A stretch of 64,000 bases of DNA, taken from the NCBI RefSeq assembly GCF_052180245.1, contig NZ_CP197474.1, positions 434,001 through 498,000 of the forward strand, written 5' to 3'. The notes under the pieces are model-generated. The model was given only the letters and a program-made list of their open reading frames with translations. It had not been told where the DNA came from and made no database searches. The stretch comes from Parapusillimonas sp013416435. Lineage in GTDB: Bacteria; Pseudomonadota; Gammaproteobacteria; Burkholderiales; Burkholderiaceae_B. A program made the translations under genes and the position numbers. This document shows, piece after piece, positions 35,123-42,980 of this stretch. Position 1 is the stretch's first letter. Each line of letters starts with the position of its first letter.

Positions 35123-35916
35123 GCCGCATTTCCTCTGGTCTTGCTGGTGGTGTTTCTCGAGCCGGTCTCCCAGAACAGGACGCGGCGCTGAACATACTGC
35201 ATGGTCATGGTTGCCAAGGCTCCCATCAAGGCAAGCGTCACGATGCACGCAAACATAGTGGGCAGGTCGAAATTCAGCGACGCCGCCTGAATCAGGCTGC
35301 CCAGGCCTTGCTGGGAGGCCACGAATTCGCCGACCACGGCGCCCAGCAGCGACAGCACGATGGCGATCTGCAGGCCGGCGAATATGGCAGGCAGGGCCGA
35401 AGGCAGTTTGATGTCTTTGAATATCTGGAATCGTGTGGCAGAGAACGCCGTATACAGATCGATGAGTTCAGGACGGGCGCTGCGCAATCCGCTCACTACA
35501 TTGACGAACATGGGAAAAAAACAAATCAGCGCCACCAGAACCACTTTCGACATCAGCCCGAAGCCGAACCACACCAGTAGCAACGGCGCCAGAGCGACCT
35601 TAGGCATGGACTGGAGGGCGACGACGAAGGGATAGACGGCCTTTTCCAGTAGTTTGTACTCGGCGACGAGGCCTCCGAGTACCAGCGCTACCGAACATCC
35701 CAGGATGAAGCCGAGCAGCGTCTCGGCCGCGGTGGTAAGCAAGTGAGGCCAAAGCAAGCCGGTGCTGTATCCGTGCCAAAAAGCTTTGAATACGTCGAGC
35801 GGTGGCGGCAGCAAGTAGTTCGGTACGCCAAACCACCGAACGGATATGTCCCACAGCGTCAGGACGAAGACGAGCGTACCCAAGGGCAGCAGAATATCAA
35901 AGTAGCGTGCTTTCAT
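35119..35916 (-). CDS. ABC transporter permease (SsuC/TauC-like)
   Basis: 265 residues with about six membrane segments and the coupling loop DLYTAFSATRFQIFKDIKLP. Family: nitrate/sulfonate/taurine-type importers. ATG at 35916 with AAGGAT upstream; a GTG at 35952 would remove the gap to the ATPase gene and remains possible. Partner of the ATPase and binding-protein genes upstream. Confidence 0.93.
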   Translation of the reverse strand: MKARYFDILLPLGTLVFVLTLWDISVRWFGVPNYLLPPPLDVFKAFWHGYSTGLLWPHLLTTAAETLLGFILGCSVALVLGGLVAEYKLLEKAVYPFVVALQSMPKVALAPLLLVWFGFGLMSKVVLVALICFFPMFVNVVSGLRSARPELIDLYTAFSATRFQIFKDIKLPSALPAIFAGLQIAIVLSLLGAVVGEFVASQQGLGSLIQAASLNFDLPTMFACIVTLALMGALATMTMQYVQRRVLFWETGSRNTTSKTRGNAA

Positions 35917-35952
35917 ACAGTATTCGGATCCTTGTTCTTCATCACCGCGCAC

Positions 35953-36741
35953 TCAGGCGGCATGGCTTTCCGGTGCGCTGAAGTGGCGGCGCAGATAGGC
36001 GCAGACTTCCGCATAAGCCTGGGTGGAGATGACGGTGTCGTTGCGAGGGCGCGGGAGGTCGATCTTGACGTTGTCTATGACTTTCGCGGGCCGGGGGGAG
36101 AGGACCAGGACTCTGTCAGCAAGGAACACCGCTTCCTGGATGGAGTGTGTGATGAACAGCACTGCCTTGTCTGTCTCCAGCCAGATGGTTTGGAGCTCTT
36201 CAGCCATTTGGTCTCTAGTCATGGCGTCCAGGGCCGCGAACGGCTCGTCCATCAGTAGCAGCCGCGGGTTGTGTACCAGGCCCCGCGCTATGCCTACCCT
36301 TTGCTGCATGCCCCCGGAAAGTTCATGTGGATAGTGTTTGGCGAAGTCCGCCAGCCCGACAAGCTTTAGAAGGCTCATGGCTTGATCCATGTAGGCCTTT
36401 TCAGGTTGGCGCAATGCGCGTATGGGCACTAGAACATTGTCCAGTACTGTCTTCCAGGGAAGAAGTACCGGCTGCTGGAATACGATTCCCACGTCGGAGC
36501 GCGGGCCGGTAATTTCGCTTCCGTCGAGAGACACAGTGCCTTTACTGGGTGCCAGCAATCCGGATACGATCTTCAGCAGAGTAGATTTTCCGCAACCAGA
36601 AGGACCAAGCACCGCTACGAATTCTCGTTCGTTCACATGCATCGATAGCTCATCGACCGCGCGCAGGATGCCGCGCGGGCTTTCATAAACAACAGAGAGT
36701 CCTTCTATCTGGAGCTGCCGTTTGGTAGGGAGGTCAGTCAT
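35953..36741 (-). CDS. ABC transporter ATP-binding protein (SsuB/TauB-like)
   Basis: 262 residues. Walker A GPSGCGKST, Q-loop GIVFQQPVLLPW, signature ELSGGMQQR, Walker B LLLMDEPFAALD and switch His in ITHSIQEA are intact. Powers uptake with the permease and binding protein on either side. Confidence 0.95.
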   Translation of the reverse strand: MTDLPTKRQLQIEGLSVVYESPRGILRAVDELSMHVNEREFVAVLGPSGCGKSTLLKIVSGLLAPSKGTVSLDGSEITGPRSDVGIVFQQPVLLPWKTVLDNVLVPIRALRQPEKAYMDQAMSLLKLVGLADFAKHYPHELSGGMQQRVGIARGLVHNPRLLLMDEPFAALDAMTRDQMAEELQTIWLETDKAVLFITHSIQEAVFLADRVLVLSPRPAKVIDNVKIDLPRPRNDTVISTQAYAEVCAYLRRHFSAPESHAA

Positions 36742-36776
36742 AGGTAGGGTTGGTCCTTCGGGCTGTATAGGCTGTG

Positions 36777-37859
36777 TCAGTGGTTCTGGGCTTGCTTGAC
36801 GACTTTGTCGACATCGAAGTCGTTATAGGCGGGCACCAACTCATTGGTGTAGAGCTTGTTGAACGGAATGTCCGTTACGGTGATTTCCTTGCCGGCTTCC
36901 AGTGCCGAAATGAGGGTCGACCAGTCTTTTTCGGAGAACTTGCCGTACTCATGCGCTTCGTTGTCATTGAAGGCCATCAGGTTCTTCATCCTGACTTGCA
37001 GCACTTCCGTTTCCCGTTGAAGCGTTTCCTTTTCCAGATCGGGACGTGGCTTCATGGCGGGATACGCTTCCCAGTACGACCTGATGCACGACTCGAGATT
37101 CGCATTGCAAGCGAGCGTGCCTTTGGTCAGGGCGCGACCGAAGCGAGCCACGAGATCCTTGTTTTTCTCAAAAAAGGCTTCGGTAACCGAAATGCCATGG
37201 CTTGATATGCCCTGATAGTCCTTGGGCGGGTCGACGCGACGAATGGGGATGCCATTCTGTTCCGCGCGAACGTGCGCTGTGTCGAACAGATTCAGGACGC
37301 CGATCTGCCCGGACTTCAGGGCGTCGAAGGCGGCGGATCCGGTTCCGACCCCCAGGAACTTGACGCTTTCGCTGGCAACACCTTGGCTCTCCAGCATGGC
37401 CCGAGACATGAATATGTTGCCGGACGTCAATGCCAGCACGCCGATCGTTGCGCCTTTCATGTCGGAAAGCTCGTTGATGGGCGAATCTTTCAGAACGGCG
37501 AACTCCCAGATGGAGTTCCTTAGATAGTTATAGGGAAAGATGATGGGATAGTTCGGTTTGCCCGGCTGGCGGGCGACGACCAGTGTTTCAAGGCTGGAGT
37601 AAGCGCCATGTATATTGCCGGCAAGGAGCTGGGGAACGATGACGCCGGAGCCTGTCAGGACCTGTATGGTCAGGTCTATGTTTTCGGCGTCCCAATAGCC
37701 CAGCGTCTTGGCATAGGTCAAGGGCGCGACGCCCGAATTGATGGCCGACGGCCACGCAAAAACGAACTTGTCCTTGGCTTGCGCTGCCGTGCCGGCCAAG
37801 CCGCCGATACCGACCAGGGCTGCAAACCCCATGGTCATCAGGCGTTTTTTTAGTTTCAT
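36777..37859 (-). CDS. ABC transporter substrate-binding protein (SsuA/NMT1-like)
   Basis: 360 residues with signal peptide MKLKKRLMTMGFAALVGIGG ending near AAQAKDK. Periplasmic-binding domain of the NMT1/SsuA type: INSGVAPLTYAKTLGYWDAE, GNIHGAYSSLETLVVARQPG, GVLALTSGNIFMSRAMLESQ. Such proteins bind sulfonates, thiamin precursors or nitrogen heterocycles. Ribosome site GGAGATAAG. Confidence 0.92.
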   Translation of the reverse strand: MKLKKRLMTMGFAALVGIGGLAGTAAQAKDKFVFAWPSAINSGVAPLTYAKTLGYWDAENIDLTIQVLTGSGVIVPQLLAGNIHGAYSSLETLVVARQPGKPNYPIIFPYNYLRNSIWEFAVLKDSPINELSDMKGATIGVLALTSGNIFMSRAMLESQGVASESVKFLGVGTGSAAFDALKSGQIGVLNLFDTAHVRAEQNGIPIRRVDPPKDYQGISSHGISVTEAFFEKNKDLVARFGRALTKGTLACNANLESCIRSYWEAYPAMKPRPDLEKETLQRETEVLQVRMKNLMAFNDNEAHEYGKFSEKDWSTLISALEAGKEITVTDIPFNKLYTNELVPAYNDFDVDKVVKQAQNH

Positions 37860-37886
37860 GGTGCTTATCTCCAGTATTTGGTTGGC

Positions 37887-38993
37887 TTATTGTGTGTTCC
37901 AGGTGCTGCTGGGGGTCGATTGGGCATGCTCCCTCCAGGAATGCAGCTCGGGCAGAACTTCTTTGCCGATGAGCTTGAGCGCATTCTTGTTGTTTTCATG
38001 GCCCATGCCGTCGATCCGCCAGATCACGTCGTCGATGCCCATGTCATGCAGCCGGCGGGCGCGCTTGATGAGCTCATCCGGCGTGCCGGCCATGATGTAG
38101 GGGGAGGATTCGATCAGATAGTCGAGGTCATGCATGTTCTGGCGGATTTTCTCGATGGCCGCGAAGTACTCGTAACCTTCGGAGCGCTTGGCCAGCTTGG
38201 TCATCCAGTCCATGATTACTTCGATGAATCGGAGGGTGTTTTCCTTCGTGGTGGCCAGGGCGGTGGCGCGGTCGTTGTGGCAGTTGACACCGACGGAGAA
38301 CAAGGCTTGCCGCGTGGTGATGGCGCCGGCGACGTTGCGCGCATTTCTTGCGCCCTTCCGATATGCATCGATGCAAGCTTGGGCATAATCCCAGCCCAAT
38401 ATGCTGAGGCCCGTCATCGCGCCCACACCCATGGCGCCCGCTTCTTCGTGCGATTCGATGCTGGTTGCGGACAGATGCACCGGAACGGGGCGGCGGCCCA
38501 CCGGCCATGGCGACATCTTGCGAGGAGGGATTTTGTAGAACTCGCTGTCGTGTTCGAGCTTTTCCTGCGTGAAACCCTTGCCGATGATTTCCAGGTGTTC
38601 GTCCCGATATTCGCGAGTCAGTTTGGGGTCGACGTTGAACGCGTCCAGCGTGTAAGGGTTGTTGGACCGGGCACCGCCCAGCTCGGCGCGTCCGTTGGAC
38701 AGCAGATCGAGCGTCGCCATTTGCTCGATCACCCGAATCGGATGGTTGTACGGCAGGAGATTGACCGATGCGATTCGAAGACGCAGGCGCTCGGTGCGAG
38801 CGGCCACGTACGGAAGGATGATTTCGGGCGATGACGTGATGGCTTCCCCACTGGCGAAGTGCTGTTCCGATACGGCATAGCCATCGAAGCCGCATTCTTC
38901 CGCCAATACGGCTTCGTCAACAGCCTCGCGCAGCCGCTGATGCCAGGATGTACCGCTAGGGCAAATGCCCTCGTGAAAGAGGATGACGTTCAC
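37887..38993 (-). CDS. LLM-class (luciferase-like) flavin-dependent monooxygenase
   Basis: 368 residues, GTG start at 38993 with AGGAG 5 nt upstream. TIM-barrel luciferase-like motifs: AEECGFDGYAVSEQHF, RTERLRLRIASVNLLPYNHP, LDLLSNGRAELGGARSN. Uses FMNH2 from the reductase at 34496 and O2 to oxidise its substrate, often cleaving C-S, C-N or ring bonds. First gene of the operon. The downstream aldehyde dehydrogenase, deformylase and amidase argue for oxidation of a nitrogen-containing compound rather than a sulfonate (inference). Confidence 0.92.
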   Translation of the reverse strand: MNVILFHEGICPSGTSWHQRLREAVDEAVLAEECGFDGYAVSEQHFASGEAITSSPEIILPYVAARTERLRLRIASVNLLPYNHPIRVIEQMATLDLLSNGRAELGGARSNNPYTLDAFNVDPKLTREYRDEHLEIIGKGFTQEKLEHDSEFYKIPPRKMSPWPVGRRPVPVHLSATSIESHEEAGAMGVGAMTGLSILGWDYAQACIDAYRKGARNARNVAGAITTRQALFSVGVNCHNDRATALATTKENTLRFIEVIMDWMTKLAKRSEGYEYFAAIEKIRQNMHDLDYLIESSPYIMAGTPDELIKRARRLHDMGIDDVIWRIDGMGHENNKNALKLIGKEVLPELHSWREHAQSTPSSTWNTQ

Positions 38994-39037
38994 ACTGACT
39001 CCTAATTGCGATCAAATAATAAAATTCTTTATATAAT

Positions 39038-39056
39038 GTTCCTGTTATAGGAACAG
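39038..39056. promoter_or_regulatory. IclR-type operator 1 (TGTTCCT-N5-AGGAACA)
   Basis: Perfect 7-bp inverted arms around GTTAT, 45 bp before the monooxygenase start; a further half-site TGTTCCT follows at 39058. Identical arms and spacing occur in operator 2 at 39160. Probable binding site of the divergent IclR regulator. Confidence 0.75.
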
Positions 39057-39159
39057 TGTTCCTTTAACTTGTGTGAATGATAAAAACAAACTCATCCAAT
39101 GGACACTGGTGGTAACCCTTATGAACAGATATGGCTATAGTGGAATATTCAGAGTAAAG

Positions 39160-39178
39160 TGTTCCTATAAAAGGAACA
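39160..39178. promoter_or_regulatory. IclR-type operator 2 (TGTTCCT-N5-AGGAACA)
   Basis: Same 7-bp arms as operator 1 around ATAAA, 17 bp before the IclR start. The position suggests repression of the regulator's own gene. Confidence 0.75.
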
Positions 39179-39194
39179 GCTGGAGTTTCAAGCC

Positions 39195-40007
39195 GTGAAT
39201 CAGATAAACAAGAAGAAGGAGAGCGCACCCGCAGATGCCACTTCGGGTAGCCAAGTCCTGACAAAAGGCCTTAGAGTTCTGACGCAAATCGCCCACGCGG
39301 GAGGAGAGGTCGGGGTACGTGAACTGGCGCGCGATACGGGCATGCCCGTCACCGTCGTTCACCGCTTGGTGCGTTCCCTGGTCGAGCAGAATTATCTGGA
39401 AAAGAATCAGGAAACGGGCAAGTACCGAATCGGATTCCAGGCGTTCGAAGTGGGCCGTACTTATCTGCGCTCGGCTCGTATCGAAACATGTGCCCCTCCA
39501 GTTCTGCGCAATATCGTAGAGGCGCACAACCTGAACGCATTCCTTGGCGTGATGCGAGACTTGAGCGTTGTTTACTTGATAGCCATACAAGAGTATGGCC
39601 ACTACGACATCCGCATTGCGCCGGGCTCAGAGGTTCCTTTGGCGACTACAGCCATGGGCAAAGTATTGCTCGCGGACTTGAGCGACGACGAGATCATGCA
39701 CAAGTTGGCGCAGTATTCTGAAAAGCGGTTTTCTGCCTTTGAATTGTCTGCGAGGGACGACATCATGGCAGAGATTTACCGCATACGGAAACAAGGGTAT
39801 GCCGTGTCAGAAGACGGTTCGTTCCGAGGCACCATTTCAGTGGCGGCGCCGGTATATAACTTCACCGGCCGGGTCATCGCCGCTATAAGCGTAGGGCGGC
39901 CCACACGTGTCCAGCACGGACTTGAAGTGGAAGCTATGGTCGAGTCCGTAATGCGCGCGGCCGAAAGCATATCGTCCTGTCTCGGGGCGCGGCTCGGAGG
40001 CATGTGA
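39195..40007 (+). CDS. IclR-family transcriptional regulator
   Basis: 270 residues, GTG start with GGAG 9 nt upstream. Helix-turn-helix seen in VGVRELARDTGMPVTVVHRL; the effector domain includes LNAFLGVMRDLSVVYLIAI, PLATTAMGKVLLA and GTISVAAPVYNFTGRVIAAI. Divergent from the nine-gene monooxygenase operon, with two matched operators in the gap. Confidence 0.94.
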   Translation: MNQINKKKESAPADATSGSQVLTKGLRVLTQIAHAGGEVGVRELARDTGMPVTVVHRLVRSLVEQNYLEKNQETGKYRIGFQAFEVGRTYLRSARIETCAPPVLRNIVEAHNLNAFLGVMRDLSVVYLIAIQEYGHYDIRIAPGSEVPLATTAMGKVLLADLSDDEIMHKLAQYSEKRFSAFELSARDDIMAEIYRIRKQGYAVSEDGSFRGTISVAAPVYNFTGRVIAAISVGRPTRVQHGLEVEAMVESVMRAAESISSCLGARLGGM

Positions 40008-40098
40008 CGATAGAGCTGCGGTAAGCCGCTCGTAGAAACTTGCAGCGCGGTATATGGCTTCTCGTATGGGAATAGGATTGCCCCTTGTGGGGGAGCTA

Positions 40099-40130
40099 GG
40101 GTGTCAGACCCCGTATGGGGTCTGACACCC
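40099..40130. repeat. Palindromic element with matched arm change
   Basis: 32-bp version with arms GGGTGTCAGACCCC and its exact reverse complement, centre GTAT. The G-to-T change in the left arm is matched by A in the right arm. Between convergent operons. Confidence 0.93.
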
Positions 40131-40160
40131 TAACAAGACACTGGGAACCGCCACGTTTCA

Positions 40161-41153
40161 TCAGTTTGCAGAGATATTAGCTTCCGTTGCCGCCTTCGCC
40201 CATCGTTCACGCTCACTGGCAATGATCGCTTGCGCTTCTTTAGCGTCCGTGCCACGTACTTCCATCGAGTAGCTCTCAAGCATGGTTTTGATGTCCGTCT
40301 CCTTGATGGCATATTGTGCAGCTTCGCTTAGCGTGCGTACGACAGCGTCAGGTGTGGACGCGGGCACGCCAAGCGCATACCAAAGGTTTATATCGAAGTC
40401 TTGGTACCCCAGTGCTTGAAGCGGCTTTATCCCTGGCATTTGGGAAACTGTACGTGCGCTTGTCATGGCCAAGGCTTTTAGCTTGCCCGTCTTGAAATGG
40501 TCGCCGGCAGACAAGAGCCCTACAAAAATCGCATCAACCCGCCCAGCCGCCACGTCCAGGATGGCGGGGCTGACGCCTTTATACGGGACATGATTCAGAC
40601 GTATTCCAGATTCGTTGGCGAACCGCTCGAACCCGAGATGCGAGACGCTTCCTATCCCCCAGGTTCCATACGTCAATTCGCCTGGACGCTTCTTTGCTAG
40701 CTCTATAAATTCCTCGACTGTATTGGCGGGAACCGAAGCGCTTACTGCGAAAACCAGAGGTTGCGCCGATAGGAACGAGACCTGCTTGAAGTCTTTTACG
40801 GGATCATAGCCGAGATCCTTGTAGATGCTCGGGTTGATAGCATGGGTGTCAGCCGTCTCCATGATAATGGTGTATCCGTCGCCCGAAGACTGGGCAACAT
40901 AACGCGTTCCCATGGAGCCATTGGCTCCGGGCTTATTTTCAACGATCATGGGCTGGCCGAGCTTCTTGGACATGGCATCAGCGACTTTTCTCGCGAATAC
41001 GTCGGTAAATCCGCCTGGCACCCAAGGTACGACAAGCCGGATGGGCTGAGAAGGATAGCTGCTTGCTAGCGCTAGCGGGGCAAGAAATACCGAACTTGCT
41101 GCCAGTGCGATCACAAGGAATCTACGCTGTATTGATCGAAATAGGGATTTCAT
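40161..41153 (-). CDS. Bug/TctC-family solute-binding protein
   Basis: 330 residues with a signal peptide ending near ALASSYPSQP. Hallmarks: PIRLVVPWVPGGFTDVFA, VENKPGANGSMG, SGDGYTIIMET, HVPYKGVSPA. Ribosome site AGGAGA. Last gene of the hydantoinase operon; presumably brings in its substrate (inference). Confidence 0.94.
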   Translation of the reverse strand: MKSLFRSIQRRFLVIALAASSVFLAPLALASSYPSQPIRLVVPWVPGGFTDVFARKVADAMSKKLGQPMIVENKPGANGSMGTRYVAQSSGDGYTIIMETADTHAINPSIYKDLGYDPVKDFKQVSFLSAQPLVFAVSASVPANTVEEFIELAKKRPGELTYGTWGIGSVSHLGFERFANESGIRLNHVPYKGVSPAILDVAAGRVDAIFVGLLSAGDHFKTGKLKALAMTSARTVSQMPGIKPLQALGYQDFDINLWYALGVPASTPDAVVRTLSEAAQYAIKETDIKTMLESYSMEVRGTDAKEAQAIIASERERWAKAATEANISAN

Positions 41154-41195
41154 CGGTTTGTCTCCTGTTTTTGACAGTTCTTGGAAAAATGGCTT

Positions 41196-42965
41196 TTAGG
41201 TGGGCAATCTTTGTGCTGCATAGGTTTGAGGGTCGACAGTTACCCCATACTGAGCCTCAGCCATGAAGAAAGAGACGAGGCCGGCTCGCACGTCTTCAAC
41301 GACTGATTCAATAGGGCGCTGCCGTGGGTCGCCATAGCCTCCGCCACCGGGCGTATGGTGTGTCACCGTGTCGCCGGTCTGCAGAGGCTCAACATCGCCA
41401 ATCGCATATGGCAATACCCTTTCCTCGTTGCTTCCCCGGTTTATGATCCATCGGCCTCCGTCACCAGGAAGACCTCCTTCAATACCTTGGGGCAGCGAAA
41501 CCGATTTTTGCGATGTATGAGCGAGCATCGGTTGTTGTCCCAAGATTTGATACTCTAGGACTTGGCCGACACCTCCTCTATACCGTCCCGCCCCACCGGT
41601 ATCGATTTGGAATTCTCTGCGCCGGTAGAGAACTGGAGTCTCGATTTCCAGCGCTTCCATGGGAGGAATATGGCAATTGGTAACGTGGCATGCCATCACA
41701 TTGATGCCATCGCTTAACGCTGTAGCTCCTAGACCTCCTGGTACCACCTCGCCAAATAAGACGCGATTGCGTGTGGCTGGGTTTGTTACGTAAGTGAAGT
41801 TATAAAGGCAACCACAAGAGTCGGCCATTACACGCTCCGGCGCCGCTTTAGCCAAGGCGCCCATGACGAGATCCACGATGCTGTGGCACACGACCATCCG
41901 TTGGTAAACAGCAGCCGGCTTGCGCGCGTTTACCAAGGTTCCTGGTTCGGCGATAATTCTCAGGGGGCGTTTACATCCCTCATTACTGGGGATGTCGGAG
42001 CCCGTTATGCACCGCATGACGTAATAGATCGCAGAGAGCGTAGTCGCCAATGGGCTGTTAATCGGCCCGGCGATCTGCGGATCAGTACCGCTAAAATCGA
42101 AGGTCATTTCAGACCCTTGTTTGATGATTTTCAAGCGCAGGTAATGTGGTCCTCCTTCAGCGCCATCATCAAGTACGGGTTCCTCATGTTCGTATTCGCC
42201 GTCAATGATGGCGGAGATCTCATCGCGTGTTCTACGTTCGGAGAAATCCAACAGTGCATTGAAGCATTTGAGCATCTGCTCTTTACCGTACTTTTGAAAT
42301 AGAGAATGGATATCGGACTGGGCAATACCTACACTCGCGATTTGAGAAAGCAAGTCGTTTTCCAAGGTGCCCGGCGTTCGAGTGTTGTTCAATACGATTT
42401 CTAGCACCTGTTTTTGCACGACTCCTGCGCACACCACTTTGACAGCGGGCAAGCGCAGGCCTTCTTGATAGATTTCGGTGCCCCACCCGCGCGTAGCCAT
42501 GTTCATCCCGCCGATGTCCAGATGGTGGACCATAAGGCCAGAGAATCCGATCAATTGGCCTTCGAAAAAGAGCGGGCAATATGCGAGATAGTCATTTGTA
42601 TGTGTTGCTGCAAGCGATTCATCTGCGATATACGGGTCATTGACGATCACGACATCGCCCGGCTTCCAGGTTTCTGGCGGCATCGTGTGTTTAAGAATGG
42701 TCTGTAGGCAAATCCCGACGGTATTGAGTTGGATGGGTGGGCCTGCCTCTTCCGCGAGCAACTGTCCTTTCGCATCGAGAATGGAGGCTGAGCAATCCTC
42801 CATCTCTTTCACAATGAACGAGATAGCTGATCGGATCATTCTACGAGTGATGCGCTGGGCAATCGCTACCAGGGCATTACGCACAATCTCTAGCGTAACG
42901 GGGTCTACGTCAATGGTATTGGTTTTGGCAACGGCAACGTCGCTGATGCTTTCACTGATGTCCAT
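41196..42965 (-). CDS. hyuB: Hydantoinase B/oxoprolinase family protein
   Basis: 589 residues, matching HyuB: DPVTLEIVRNALVAIAQRIT, GDVVIVNDPYIADESLAATH, DFSGTDPQIAGPINSPLATT, GGAGRYRGGVGQVLEYQ. Works with HyuA in ATP-dependent opening of hydantoin, 5-oxoproline or related lactam/keto rings. Ribosome site AGGAAT. Visibly more AT-rich than the flanking modules. The exact substrate of the pair cannot be read from sequence, since the family also includes acetone/acetophenone carboxylase relatives. Confidence 0.93.
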   Translation of the reverse strand: MDISESISDVAVAKTNTIDVDPVTLEIVRNALVAIAQRITRRMIRSAISFIVKEMEDCSASILDAKGQLLAEEAGPPIQLNTVGICLQTILKHTMPPETWKPGDVVIVNDPYIADESLAATHTNDYLAYCPLFFEGQLIGFSGLMVHHLDIGGMNMATRGWGTEIYQEGLRLPAVKVVCAGVVQKQVLEIVLNNTRTPGTLENDLLSQIASVGIAQSDIHSLFQKYGKEQMLKCFNALLDFSERRTRDEISAIIDGEYEHEEPVLDDGAEGGPHYLRLKIIKQGSEMTFDFSGTDPQIAGPINSPLATTLSAIYYVMRCITGSDIPSNEGCKRPLRIIAEPGTLVNARKPAAVYQRMVVCHSIVDLVMGALAKAAPERVMADSCGCLYNFTYVTNPATRNRVLFGEVVPGGLGATALSDGINVMACHVTNCHIPPMEALEIETPVLYRRREFQIDTGGAGRYRGGVGQVLEYQILGQQPMLAHTSQKSVSLPQGIEGGLPGDGGRWIINRGSNEERVLPYAIGDVEPLQTGDTVTHHTPGGGGYGDPRQRPIESVVEDVRAGLVSFFMAEAQYGVTVDPQTYAAQRLPT

Positions 42966-42980
42966 GTTTATTCCTAATGA

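Noticed and set aside
30182..38993. Operon as a standard alkanesulfonate (ssu) cluster
   Set aside because: Importer, reductase and luciferase-like enzyme fit, but aldehyde dehydrogenase, deformylase-type enzyme, amidase and ACT protein have no role in sulfonate desulfonation.
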